Below, one piece after another: positions 17,682 through 25,604 of a stretch of 38,959 nucleotides of DNA. The stretch is taken from the NCBI GenBank assembly GCA_900549375.1, contig URNY01000004.1:1-38959 (forward strand). Reading direction: 5' to 3'. The notes under the pieces are model-generated. The model worked only from the letters and a program-made list of their open reading frames with translations. It had not been told where the DNA came from and did not search any database. The number at the start of each line of letters is the position of its first letter. The first letter of the stretch is position 1. Both the position numbers and the translations under genes were made by a program. The DNA is from an uncultured Bacteroidales bacterium (GTDB lineage Bacteria; Bacteroidota; Bacteroidia; Bacteroidales; Muribaculaceae).

Positions 17682-19838
17682 TTATTCCTCGGTCTGGGTC
17701 TCGGCATATTCCTTGAGCAGTTTCTCCTGAACGTCGGAGGGAACGAGCTCATATGAGGAGAATTCCATCGTGAAGGAACTGCGTCCGCCGGTGATCGAAC
17801 TCAGAGAAGTGGAATAGGAAGACATCTCTTTGAGAGGCACTTTTGCGTTGAGCTTCTCGATGCCGTTTTCCGAAGCCATGCCCATTATGATTGCGCGGCG
17901 TCCCTGGAGGTCGCTCATCACATCGCCCATGGTGTCGCCCGGAGTGAGAACCTCGACATCGTAGACGGGTTCGAGAATTTTCGGATTGGCGGCTTTGAAC
18001 GCCTGTGAGAAAGCATTGCGGCCTGCCAGACGGAATGAGATTTCGTTGGAGTCAACGGGGTGCATCTTGCCATCGTAGATCATCACGCGGACATCGCGGG
18101 CATAGGAGCCGGTGAGCGGGCCCTGCTCCATGCGGTCCATGAGACCTTTGACGATAGCCGGAATAAAGCGGGCGTCGATAGCACCGCCGACGATGCAGTT
18201 ATAGACCACGAGTTTGCCGCCCCATTCCAGGGGAATCTCCTGCTTGTCGCGGACATTGAGCTTGAATTCCTGATTTCCGAATTTATAGGTGTCGGGTTCG
18301 GGCATGCCTTCGGTGTAGGGCTCGATGATAAGATGCACTTCGCCGAACTGACCGGAACCTCCGGATTGTTTCTTATGACGATAGTCGGCGCGGGCGGCCT
18401 TGGTGATTGTTTCGCGATAGGGAATCTTCTGGTCGATGAATTCAACGGGAAGTTTCTCGTTGTTCTCGATGCGCCATTTGAGAGTGCGCAGATGGAATTC
18501 GCCCTGACCCTTGACAAGAGTCTGCTTGAGCTCTTTCGACTGCTCCACAATCCATGTAGGATCCTCCTCGTGCATGCGGGTGAGGATTCCGGAAAGTTTT
18601 TCGGAGTCGCTTTCCGTGAGCGGACGGATGGCGCGGGTATACTTCGGCTGCGGGTATTTGATGAAATCGAACTGGTATTCGCAGCCTTTCTCGTCGAGCG
18701 TGTTGCCCGTGCGTACATCCTTGAGCTTCACCGCGGCGCCGATATCTCCGGCTTCGAGGGAATCGATAGGAGTGCGGATCTGTCCGCAGACGGTAAAGAT
18801 CTGAGCGAGACGTTCCTTGCCGCCGCGCGAGATGTTGTCGAGATCGGCTCCGGTTTTGAGCGTGCCGCTCATAACCTTGAAATAGGAAACCTCGCCGATA
18901 TGGGGCTCTACGGAAGTCTTGAAGAAGAACACCGACAGCGGGCCGTTGGAGTCGGGTTTCACCTCTTCTCCTGTAATGGTTTTGGGTGCGGGCATCTCGC
19001 TTACGAAGGGGCAAACATTGCCGAGGAATTCCATAAGACGACGCACTCCCATGTCCTTTGCGGCGCTGAGCACCACCACGGGATAGATCGAGCGGTCCAC
19101 AAGGCCTTTGCGGATACCTTCGCGCATCTCGTCTTCGGTGAGGCTACCCTGCTCGAAGAATTTCTCCATGAGGGTCTCGTCGTTTTCTGCGGCGGCCTCT
19201 ACAAGAATCTGGTTGAGTTCGCGTGCCTTCTCGAGCTGGTCTTCCGGTATGTCGCTGATCACAGGTGTGCCACCCTCCGGTTTCCATTCATATTTCTTCA
19301 TAAGAAGAACATCGATCATCGAATGGAAGTTAGGGCCGGATTCGAGAGGATACTGGATCTGAACTACTCGCGGACCGAAATGCTCGCGCATCTGCTCCAT
19401 CACGTTGTCGAAGTCGGCTTTCTCACCGTCCATCTGGTTTAGTCCGAAAATCACCGGTTTGTTGAGTTTGGCGGTAGTGCGGAAAATATTCTCCGTGCCA
19501 ACTTCCACGCCATATTCGGCGTCAACGAGGATAAGACCCATGTCGCAGACGCCGAGCGCAGTATAGGCGTTGCCCACGAAGTCTTCGGCTCCGGGACAGT
19601 CGATGATATTGAGTTTCTTGTTGTTGAACTCTGCGTTGAAAACAGTTGAGAAAACGGAATAGCCATATTCCTTTTCAACCGGGAAATAATCGGATACGGT
19701 GTTCTTTGCATCGACCGTTCCGCGGCGTTTTATAACTCCACACTCGTAAATCATAGATTCGGCGAGTGTGGTTTTCCCGGAGCCCTTCGATCCGAGAAGG
19801 GCGATATTCTTGATTTCGTTGGTCTTATAAATCTTCAT
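17682..19838 (-). CDS. fusA2: EF-G paralogue with degenerate GTPase motifs (EF-G2-like)
   Basis: A 718-residue translation-elongation-factor-G homologue with all five domains. The P-loop GSKGSGKT is intact at residues 16-23. The switch II motif is DCPGAEDF (80-87) where canonical EF-G has DTPGHVDF, so the catalytic His is Ala84. Switch I ends EKEYGYSV where canonical EF-G has RGITI, and the G4 motif is NQMD (134-137). Domain IV retains the QSGGSGQFGEV stretch. Bacteroides carry such a paralogue, EF-G2, reported to support translation without GTP hydrolysis during carbon limitation in the gut; I infer this is the counterpart. It is a single-gene transcript with its own terminator and a long leader. 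Confidence 0.88.
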   Translation of the reverse strand: MKIYKTNEIKNIALLGSKGSGKTTLAESMIYECGVIKRRGTVDAKNTVSDYFPVEKEYGYSVFSTVFNAEFNNKKLNIIDCPGAEDFVGNAYTALGVCDMGLILVDAEYGVEVGTENIFRTTAKLNKPVIFGLNQMDGEKADFDNVMEQMREHFGPRVVQIQYPLESGPNFHSMIDVLLMKKYEWKPEGGTPVISDIPEDQLEKARELNQILVEAAAENDETLMEKFFEQGSLTEDEMREGIRKGLVDRSIYPVVVLSAAKDMGVRRLMEFLGNVCPFVSEMPAPKTITGEEVKPDSNGPLSVFFFKTSVEPHIGEVSYFKVMSGTLKTGADLDNISRGGKERLAQIFTVCGQIRTPIDSLEAGDIGAAVKLKDVRTGNTLDEKGCEYQFDFIKYPQPKYTRAIRPLTESDSEKLSGILTRMHEEDPTWIVEQSKELKQTLVKGQGEFHLRTLKWRIENNEKLPVEFIDQKIPYRETITKAARADYRHKKQSGGSGQFGEVHLIIEPYTEGMPEPDTYKFGNQEFKLNVRDKQEIPLEWGGKLVVYNCIVGGAIDARFIPAIVKGLMDRMEQGPLTGSYARDVRVMIYDGKMHPVDSNEISFRLAGRNAFSQAFKAANPKILEPVYDVEVLTPGDTMGDVMSDLQGRRAIIMGMASENGIEKLNAKVPLKEMSSYSTSLSSITGGRSSFTMEFSSYELVPSDVQEKLLKEYAETQTEE

Positions 19839-20271
19839 ATATGAGATTTTAAAGTTTAGGTAATTGCTGTTGTTAAAATTGCGAACGCAAATTACAAAAA
19901 AATGGAATAAGTCGGCAACAAATACGCATGTTTAAGAACATATTTGAGGCCCCCCGAAGCAAACAACAAAAAGAGAGGACGCGGTCACCCGATTCAAAAC
20001 GGCTGGCCATGCCCTCTGCAAGATTGTTGTCGTAATTTCACTGCGCAGAAGTTATCGCCTTTTTACGATTGTCTGAGTCTCTTTCATTTTATTAATTGTT
20101 TTATATCGCTGATGCAAAATTACAATATAATCAATGGTTTGTCAAGGAGTTAGATTTTTAGGCTTGACCCTCAAGATCTAAGGAACGGGCCTGATTCGCG
20201 AAATGGCATGCAACTGCTGCAATGCATACCAAAACGATTATAGTCGAGTGTTTCTCCCTTGTTATTTGCGG
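19839..20271. other. Long non-coding leader and promoter region of the EF-G2-like gene
   Basis: No gene is seen in these 433 bases. If the strong promoter at 20115-20146 is used, the EF-G2-like mRNA would carry a leader of about 270 bases. A weaker -7-like box lies at 19888-19894. The leader can form several local stems, for instance pairing around AGAGG (about 19974) with CCTCT (about 20014). The interval past the promoter, up to the flavodoxin gene, may hold activator sites, but I see no defined motif. Confidence 0.5.
20115..20146 (-). promoter_or_regulatory. Promoter of the EF-G2-like gene
   Basis: On the minus strand: CTTG, 20 bases, TAATTTTG. This matches the Bacteroidetes consensus apart from one base in the -33 box, which may reflect dependence on an activator. 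Confidence 0.7.
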
Positions 20272-20994
20272 TTATTTAGAGAATAATCTTTTCTTGCCGT
20301 TGATGATATAAAGACCGCCGGGAAGACTGGCAGTTGATTCTGCATCCGCGTGCATTCTTACTCCGGAGAGTGAATAAACTGTGACACCGGTGTTACGGTC
20401 TTGCCCAATGTTTTCAATACCGGTAGAAATGTTGCTGTAATCAATGTCTTGCAGCCAGCTCTGCAGAAGTGTTTTTGCGTTGGATGTCTGCGCACTGCGG
20501 ATCCAGAGGGCGGGTGTAATGAAATTGCCATCGGGAACAAGCCTTTTTGCATCACTTTCCACGCCATTGATGCCGCTGCTTGCGCTTGACACAATCAGAC
20601 CTATATTTTTGCTTGCCATTTCCTTCCCGTATTGAAATAGGAGCGATTGCATAGGAGCAGCCATGTTGCTCCACCATAGCGGGGCGCCGATGATGACGGT
20701 AGAATACTGTGACATATCTACATTTACGTGATCAATCGCCGGATACGAGGCGGCGTCATACGGATTATCTCGGATTGCAGCGATCTGGGCACTGCCGATG
20801 GCATAGTTGTTGGCGGCATAGTCGAGACCTTTTTCTGCAGGTTCAATTTCAATTACATCGGCCTCGATCTGAGTGCGGAGTTCATTGACTATTCGCTCCA
20901 CGTTGTTAGTGTAGCTGTAGTAGACTATCAATGTCTTTGCCTGGGTTGCTATACTCGCCATCATGACTGTAACTATTAAAATTATCTTTTTCAT
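20272..20994 (-). CDS. Exported flavodoxin-like protein with a type IX-style C-terminal tail
   Basis: A 240-residue protein with a clear signal peptide (MKKIILIV through about residue 19, ending TQA). A flavodoxin domain follows: the FMN phosphate loop YYSYTNNVER at about 25-34 and the IGAPLWWSNM segment that packs on the flavin. The last 35 residues (VYSLSGVRM, then LPGGLYIINGKK) have the pattern of type IX secretion sorting tails. Most flavodoxins are cytosolic, so export is unusual. It is divergent from an AraC-family regulator, which probably controls it. Its function may be electron transfer or quinone/flavin reduction in the envelope. Confidence 0.85.
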   Translation of the reverse strand: MKKIILIVTVMMASIATQAKTLIVYYSYTNNVERIVNELRTQIEADVIEIEPAEKGLDYAANNYAIGSAQIAAIRDNPYDAASYPAIDHVNVDMSQYSTVIIGAPLWWSNMAAPMQSLLFQYGKEMASKNIGLIVSSASSGINGVESDAKRLVPDGNFITPALWIRSAQTSNAKTLLQSWLQDIDYSNISTGIENIGQDRNTGVTVYSLSGVRMHADAESTASLPGGLYIINGKKRLFSK

Positions 20995-21020
20995 AATTTC
21001 TGAATTGAGATTTCATAATG

Positions 21021-21028
21021 CAAAATTA
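21021..21028 (-). promoter_or_regulatory. -7 box of the flavodoxin gene
   Basis: TAATTTTG on the minus strand, 27 bases before the start codon. A TTTT sits 20 bases further upstream in the -33 position. Confidence 0.65.
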
Positions 21029-21155
21029 GTTGGGTATAATCACTCATGAAAACCTGATTTCAGGGATTTATGCCCATTATTTCGGATTGTTGTCAATTCC
21101 GAAAAATAGGTTACTTTACCCCGAAAGCGGATTTTTCCATACCGCCGTTTATTAG

Positions 21156-21163
21156 TAATTTTG
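21156..21163 (+). promoter_or_regulatory. -7 box of the AraC-family gene
   Basis: TAATTTTG, 21 bases before the AraC start codon, with TTTT at the -33 position 20 bases upstream. The divergent flavodoxin promoter is about 130 bases away, so one regulator site could serve both. Confidence 0.65.
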
Positions 21164-21183
21164 CACTTGAAAACTAAATCATT

Positions 21184-22083
21184 ATGGCAAACGAAGTAAA
21201 AATAGACACGATACGCCGTCTCAACGACTATTACGGATTCGAGCATCTTAACTCGATGATTGCAGTCGGATATTATGAAGGGGAACCGGCTCCCGGCGCA
21301 ACCACATACGAATTTGGCGTGTATGCCATCTATATAAAGGAAACCAAAGGCTGCGACCTTAACTACGGGCTCACGAAATATGATTTCGATGAAATGTCTG
21401 TCACTGCATTCGCTCCGGGCCAGAAAGTCACGACCGTCGTGGAAGAGGGACAGAAACAGCCACGCTGGACCGTACTTGCTTTCCATCCCGATTTTCTTGC
21501 CCGCACATCATTAGGCGGTAAGATGTCTTCCTACGGTTATTTCTCTTACAACAGCAACGAGGCTTTGCACCTCTCAAAAGAGGAGGTTGATTTGCTGAGC
21601 TCCGTCCTGTCGCTGATTGCACGGGAGATGAGACACAGCATCGATCGCCATTCGCGTTCCATTATAATATCCCATCTTGAGGTATTCCTTGATTATTGCA
21701 TGCGCTTCTACGAGCGTCAGTTCTATTCGCGCGAAGTCATCAACAGCACTGTCATCGAGAAATTCAATGCCTTGCTTGACGGATACCTGACAAATGAAAT
21801 CAGGGAACATGGATTGCCCACGGTGTCCTATTTCGCCGATAGGCTGAACCTGTCTCCCGGTTACTTCGGGGAGCTTGTCAAAACGAGTACCGGGACTACT
21901 GCTAAGGACATGATTGCAGAGCGCCTTGTAAGCGCTGCACGGGAACTCCTCAACGACCTTACCCTGTCAGTGACGCAGGTCGGCGATATGCTTGGCTTTG
22001 AATATCCGCAGCATTTTGTACGTTTCTTCAAGCGTCGCACCGGCCGCACTCCGAAGGAATACAGGTCAATCGCTGCAAATTGA
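21184..22083 (+). CDS. AraC-family transcriptional regulator
   Basis: A 299-residue regulator. The C-terminal 100 residues form the double helix-turn-helix DNA-binding domain, seen in FADRLNLSPGYFGELVK and the family signature running GFEYPQHFVRFFKRRTG. The N-terminal 190 residues form a cupin-like sensor region of unknown ligand. It is divergent from the exported flavodoxin and is followed after 27 bases by an acetyltransferase gene on the same strand. I infer that it controls the flavodoxin and perhaps the acetyltransferase. Confidence 0.9.
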   Translation: MANEVKIDTIRRLNDYYGFEHLNSMIAVGYYEGEPAPGATTYEFGVYAIYIKETKGCDLNYGLTKYDFDEMSVTAFAPGQKVTTVVEEGQKQPRWTVLAFHPDFLARTSLGGKMSSYGYFSYNSNEALHLSKEEVDLLSSVLSLIAREMRHSIDRHSRSIIISHLEVFLDYCMRFYERQFYSREVINSTVIEKFNALLDGYLTNEIREHGLPTVSYFADRLNLSPGYFGELVKTSTGTTAKDMIAERLVSAARELLNDLTLSVTQVGDMLGFEYPQHFVRFFKRRTGRTPKEYRSIAAN

Positions 22084-22110
22084 CAACCGGATTCTAAACG
22101 CAAAACATAT

Positions 22111-22692
22111 ATGACAATGAGACACGAAATCTTTGACAGGGACGTGCGCGGCGAAATGGTATCGCCGAATGATTCCGGATATGACCTGCTGATAGCCGAC
22201 ATTTTCGACACGATGAAGACAGCCACGGAGATGAACACCGGCTACCGCACACCTGAAGAAGTCCACGAGTTCATGGGGCGCATACTCGACAAGCCTCTCG
22301 ACGAGTCAACCACAGTGCTCCCGCCTCTTTATATCGACTACGGCAAGCCTGTGACTATCGGCAAACGATGTTTCATCCAGCAATGCTGCACTTTCTTTGG
22401 CCGCGGAGGTATTGAAATCGGCGACGATGTGTTTATCGGTCCCAAGTGCAACCTGATAACCATCAACCATGATGTCAATCCCGACAACCGCAGCGCAACC
22501 TATGGCAAGCCCATTAAAATCGAGGAAAAGGTATGGCTCGGCATCAACGTCACCGTCCTCCCCGGAGTCACGCTCGGCTACGGTTGTATAGTGGGAGCCA
22601 ACTCTGTCGTGACAAAAGATGTGCCGCCAATGACAATCGTAGCCGGTAATCCGGCACGAATCATCAAGAAGATAGAGCCTCAAGAGAAATAA
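22111..22692 (+). CDS. Hexapeptide-repeat sugar O-acetyltransferase (maltose/galactoside type)
   Basis: A 193-residue acetyl-CoA-dependent acetyltransferase with a left-handed beta helix. The isoleucine-patch repeats run from about residue 75 (PVTIGKRCFI, IEIGDDVFIG) to the end (GCIVGANSVVTKDVPP), closing with IVAGNPARIIKK. The putative catalytic residue is His120 in ITINHDV. Relatives acetylate maltose, galactosides or other small sugars; the acceptor here is unknown. It probably shares the AraC transcript and ends before a palindromic element and a terminator. A decayed relative is at 24713-24907. Confidence 0.9.
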   Translation: MTMRHEIFDRDVRGEMVSPNDSGYDLLIADIFDTMKTATEMNTGYRTPEEVHEFMGRILDKPLDESTTVLPPLYIDYGKPVTIGKRCFIQQCCTFFGRGGIEIGDDVFIGPKCNLITINHDVNPDNRSATYGKPIKIEEKVWLGINVTVLPGVTLGYGCIVGANSVVTKDVPPMTIVAGNPARIIKKIEPQEK

Positions 22693-22707
22693 GACAAGAA
22701 TAAAAAA

Positions 22708-22796
22708 ATAAGTAGCTAAGAATAATTAATGAACGAGCTTTAGCGTTCAAGATTTCATTAGTTACCTATGTCGATTAAATTTTCTTAGCTACTTAT
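22708..22796. repeat. Composite palindromic element with 15-bp terminal inverted repeats
   Basis: Perfect 15-base inverted repeats, ATAAGTAGCTAAGAA (22708-22722) and its complement (22782-22796), bound an 89-base unit. Inside is a second hairpin, GAACG (22731-22735) with CGTTC (22744-22748), and an alternative pairing TAATGAA/TTCATTA. There is no coding sequence. This is the organisation of a small non-autonomous palindromic repeat or MITE-like element. Confidence 0.75.
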
Positions 22797-22814
22797 AATT
22801 CTCTCAATTGCAAG

Positions 22815-22836
22815 ACCGGGGAATATCCCCGGTTTT
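22815..22836 (+). terminator. Intrinsic terminator after the acetyltransferase gene
   Basis: Perfect 7-bp GC-rich stem, ACCGGGG and CCCCGGT, with a 5-base loop and TTTTG after it. Confidence 0.9.
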
Positions 22837-22913
22837 GTTTAGTTAATCTCAACTGATGGAAATGGAATAGAACGATAATAACAGTTCGATTTCCCGATAT
22901 GGAGATTTATTGT

Positions 22914-22921
22914 TATTTTTG
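22914..22921 (+). promoter_or_regulatory. -7 box ahead of the SugE/Nim pair
   Basis: TATTTTTG about 100 bases before the exporter start, with TTTC in the -33 position 20 bases upstream. The -33 element sits within the motif TTTCCCGATAT (22890-22900), which recurs ahead of another gene in the window. Confidence 0.6.
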
Positions 22922-23018
22922 CATAATCTTTGGAAGGAGACGCCGAGAATCTTACGCGAACAGATGACGAGCCGATTACTTGCAGCCCTCGAACAGGATA
23001 ACTAAAAAACAGTCTGCG

Positions 23019-23342
23019 ATGAACTGGATTATTCTTATCTTAGCCGGGCTCATGGAAGTCGGCTTTACATTTTGTCTTGGAAAGACCAAGACCGCGACGG
23101 GTCAGGATCTCGTCTGGTGGTGGATCGGATTCCTCGCCGCACTGTCGCTGAGTATGTTTCTTATGGCAAAAGCGGCGGGGCGACTACCCATAGGCACCGT
23201 CTATCCCGTATGGACAGGAATAGGGGCTGTTGGCGCGGTCATAGTCGGAATTCTTTTCTTTAACGAACCGGCTACCTTCTGGCGCATCTTCTTTATCACC
23301 ACTCTTATTCTTTCGATTATCGGACTTAAAGTATTGGGATGA
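23019..23342 (+). CDS. SMR-family exporter, SugE/Gdx-like
   Basis: A 107-residue small multidrug resistance protein with four membrane segments. The essential glutamate is Glu13 in AGLMEVGFTF, and the segment YPVWTGIGAVGAVIVGI matches SugE (Gdx), whose best-known members export guanidinium. A TTG 39 bases upstream keeps the frame open, but ATG 23019 gives the family's normal start MNWIILILAG. The stop overlaps the next gene's ATG, so the pair is translationally coupled. Guanidinium or quaternary-ammonium export is an inference from similarity. Confidence 0.88.
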   Translation: MNWIILILAGLMEVGFTFCLGKTKTATGQDLVWWWIGFLAALSLSMFLMAKAAGRLPIGTVYPVWTGIGAVGAVIVGILFFNEPATFWRIFFITTLILSIIGLKVLG

Positions 23343-23827
23343 TGACACGGGCTATGCGTCGATTCAAACAGCAACTTTCTTCGGAAGAGACGGAAAGAAT
23401 ATTGCGGATCGGCAAATATTGCGTATTGGCGGTTTCGGGCGACGACGATTATCCTTATGCCGTTCCCGTAAACTATGTATATGACGGCGCCGCGATTTAT
23501 ATTCACTCGGCAGCTCACGGACATAAGATTGATGCCCTCAGACGCAATCCCAAATGCTCGCTGTGCATAGTTGACAAAGATGATGTGATACCCGAAGAGT
23601 TTACCTCCTATTTTCGCAGCGTGATAGTATTCGGAAAGGCTAATTTCATTGAATCAATGGAGGATAAGGTGACGGCACTGCGACTGTTGGGCGACAAATA
23701 CAGCCCCGGCATTGACCCTGATGCAGAAATCTCCAGATTCATAAAGACAGTCCGCATCGTCAGAATCGACATAGACAGCGTCACCGGCAAAGAAGCCATC
23801 GAACTGACAAAGGAAAGGAACAATTAG
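23339..23827 (+). CDS. Nim-like pyridoxamine-phosphate-oxidase-fold flavoprotein
   Basis: A 162-residue protein of the split-barrel flavin-binding family that includes NimA-type nitroimidazole reductases. Family features are YCVLAVSGDDDYPYAVPVNYVYD near residues 27-49 and the AHGHKIDALRRNPK stretch at about 59-72. Start is ATG 23339 or the adjacent ATG 23342. It overlaps the SugE-type gene by four bases and ends immediately next to the stop of the convergent LuxR gene. A role in reducing nitro-compounds or other small electrophiles is possible, but resistance cannot be claimed from sequence alone. Confidence 0.85.
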   Translation: MMTRAMRRFKQQLSSEETERILRIGKYCVLAVSGDDDYPYAVPVNYVYDGAAIYIHSAAHGHKIDALRRNPKCSLCIVDKDDVIPEEFTSYFRSVIVFGKANFIESMEDKVTALRLLGDKYSPGIDPDAEISRFIKTVRIVRIDIDSVTGKEAIELTKERNN

Positions 23828-24586
23828 CTAAAGCAGTCCCATCGACTTGGCTAAACGACAGGCTTCATGTGTGTTCTTCACCTGGAGCTTCCCTATTATT
23901 TCTTGACGGTGTCGACTGACAGTGTGGATGCTGATGTTTAACCGATCTGCTATTTCCGCGCTTTTCATTCCCGTATCTATCATCGCAAGAATCTGGCACT
24001 CCCGACGACTGAGTATTGAATTGCTGCCTGAAGCAGTAAGCTCCTCTTTTATTCCGGAAACCGAATTGACTGTGAAACTTTTACCCTTGAAGTCAAAAGG
24101 TAGCGGACCATAAATGCAGATTGCGAATCTCAGGTTTTCTCCATTCTCGTCAAATATATAGTACATCCGGTGCAGCACTTCATGAATGTCTCCATCGATG
24201 AAACGGAACCGAAGTTTTGACATTAGGTAATAATCTGTTTTTCGGCTTTTAGGGAGATGTCTCAGGTAATGAAAGAAACGGAGTTCGGCAATATATTTTT
24301 CCTCCTGCTCTTCCGGCGCCATAAGAGAAAGTATCCGGCTTTCCCAGATAGAATTTTCCTGCTGATACTCGCCAATATCAAAGTTGCGAGCGAATCCTCC
24401 GGCAATGATATGGCTTTTGCCTTCAACCATATCGCTGACAACGATCAGGACATTCTCGACTCGTGCCCAGAAACGCATGTTGACTATAATATCCGACAAA
24501 GGAATGCACCTGTCGGCTTTTTTATCTGAGCGGAGTAATCTGTCGAGCGTTTTCCTGTTTTTTGTAAAATGGTTATTTCTGACCAT
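23828..24586 (-). CDS. LuxR-type helix-turn-helix transcriptional regulator
   Basis: A 252-residue regulator. The C-terminal 65 residues are a GerE/LuxR DNA-binding domain (LSRRECQILAMIDTGMKSAE, then ISIHTVSRHRQEIIGKLQVK). The N-terminal 180 residues resemble a PAS-like sensor of unknown ligand; there is no response-regulator receiver domain. It converges with the Nim-like gene with no base between their stops, and its own promoter (24617-24648) is well formed. Its targets are unknown; the neighbouring exporter/flavoprotein pair is a reasonable guess. Confidence 0.87.
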   Translation of the reverse strand: MVRNNHFTKNRKTLDRLLRSDKKADRCIPLSDIIVNMRFWARVENVLIVVSDMVEGKSHIIAGGFARNFDIGEYQQENSIWESRILSLMAPEEQEEKYIAELRFFHYLRHLPKSRKTDYYLMSKLRFRFIDGDIHEVLHRMYYIFDENGENLRFAICIYGPLPFDFKGKSFTVNSVSGIKEELTASGSNSILSRRECQILAMIDTGMKSAEIADRLNISIHTVSRHRQEIIGKLQVKNTHEACRLAKSMGLL

Positions 24587-24712
24587 TGCCGGTTATGGTT
24601 TAGCTTATTAACTTTGCAAAGCTAATCAAACAAATGGTTAAATACAAGTATTACAGAAAAAGACAAAATGCTTTAAGTAAGTATAAACTAAATTTGAACA
24701 CTTACTTAGGGC
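24587..24712. promoter_or_regulatory. LuxR promoter and a small inverted repeat
   Basis: The LuxR promoter reads, on the minus strand, CTTG (24645-24648), 20 bases, TAGCTTTG (24617-24624). Further on, TAAGTAAGT (24674-24682) and ACTTACTTA (24700-24708) form a perfect 9-bp inverted repeat around a plus-strand -7-like TAAATTTG (24689-24696). This could be an operator-promoter for the genes to the right. Confidence 0.6.
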
Positions 24713-24907
24713 ATGATATATGATGCCGACAACATCCGGCTCTTATCGCGGAGCGATTGGAATACAAAGGAATATTTCGCGATTACAACTATTTGCGTCC
24801 ACGAGAGAAAAAGGCACGCGATACGCTGTTGCGCAAAAATAGGGGCCGGAAGTATAGTGGTTAAGGATATGCCTCCTTTTACAGTCGCATTTGGAAATCC
24901 GAATTAA
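24713..24907 (+). pseudogene. Remnant of a maltose/galactoside O-acetyltransferase
   Basis: The fragment starts MIYDADN, then shifts frame to a stretch reading AERLEYKGIFRDYNYLRPRE, the N-terminal Mac domain of sugar O-acetyltransferases. It then jumps to IGAGSIVVKDMPPFTVAFGN, the C-terminal end of the same family. The hexapeptide core, more than 100 codons, is missing. So the gene has suffered a frameshift and a large internal deletion. It is not the same copy as the intact gene at 22111, which lacks a matching Mac domain. Confidence 0.85.
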
Positions 24908-24927
24908 ATATACAATTAAACTCTTAT

Positions 24928-25590
24928 ATGGAAAAGAAAATTATTCTTGTCGTATTTGCGGTTTTGTCCGGGTTTTCCGGGTATGCCCAGACCCTCGAAA
25001 AGATGATTTGGTTCAATGAGCCGGACAACTGGCAGATCAACGGCGGCACTCTGACAATGGATGTCACTCCCAACAGCGACTATTGGCGCATCTCGCACTA
25101 TGGTTTCACGGTTGATGACGCCCCGTTTTATTATGCCGAATACGGTGGCGAGTTCGAGGCCAAGGTTAAGATTTCGGGCGACTACAAGGTGCGCTTCGAC
25201 CAGGCCGGAATGATGATACGCCTTGACCATGAGAACTACATCAAGACAGGTATAGAGTTTGTCGAGGGCAAATATAATCTCAGCACGGTGGTCACCCACA
25301 AGACTTCCGACTGGAGCGTGATCGCGCTTGACCGCCCGGTCGAATACATCTGGATCAAGGCAGTTCGCCGGCTCGATGCCGTAGAGGTTTTTTATTCCTT
25401 CGACGACAATGAATACCACATGATGCGCAACGCTTGGGTTGAGGCAAACCTCCCCGTGAAAATCGGGATGTTCGCGGCCTGTCCCGACGGCAATGGATTC
25501 AAAGCTTCATTCTCTGACTTTAAAGTGAATCACCTCCCTGACAAAGTCCGCAGCGAATGGTTGAAGAACAACGCAGCAAGTAATAAATAA
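24928..25590 (+). CDS. Secreted DUF1349 (concanavalin-like) protein
   Basis: A 220-residue protein with a signal peptide (MEKKIILVVFAVLSG, cleavage near YAQ at about 21). The rest matches the DUF1349 family, a beta-sandwich of the concanavalin/laminin-G type: EFEAKVKISGDYKVRFDQAG, MIRLDHENYIKTGIEFV and the terminal AACPDGNGFKASFSDFKV. Members are often annotated as regulation-of-enolase or glycan-binding-like proteins, with no firm function. It is followed by a frameshifted VOC gene and a shattered second DUF1349 gene in the same direction, so this appears to be the surviving copy of a tandem pair. Confidence 0.85.
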   Translation: MEKKIILVVFAVLSGFSGYAQTLEKMIWFNEPDNWQINGGTLTMDVTPNSDYWRISHYGFTVDDAPFYYAEYGGEFEAKVKISGDYKVRFDQAGMMIRLDHENYIKTGIEFVEGKYNLSTVVTHKTSDWSVIALDRPVEYIWIKAVRRLDAVEVFYSFDDNEYHMMRNAWVEANLPVKIGMFAACPDGNGFKASFSDFKVNHLPDKVRSEWLKNNAASNK

Positions 25591-25604
25591 AGTGATATGG
25601 AAAT

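Larger units (their letters stand above)
22693..23018. other. Intergenic region with palindromic element, terminator, promoter and a possible gene remnant
   Basis: No intact gene is present. In order it holds a palindromic element (22708-22796), an intrinsic terminator (22815-22836), a promoter -7 box (22914-22921) and a frame ending with a TAA at about 23003. That frame reads like a protein C-terminus (PRILREQMTSRLLAALEQDN) and may be the remnant of a lost gene. I looked for a guanidine riboswitch ahead of the SugE-type exporter and saw none. Confidence 0.55.

Noticed and set aside
18060..19442. 460-codon open frame antisense to the EF-G2-like gene
   Set aside because: Same reason: a long shadow frame opposite a well-supported gene.
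22837..23018. Guanidine riboswitch ahead of the SugE-like exporter
   Set aside because: No paired hairpins with ACGR loops or other guanidine-riboswitch features could be seen.
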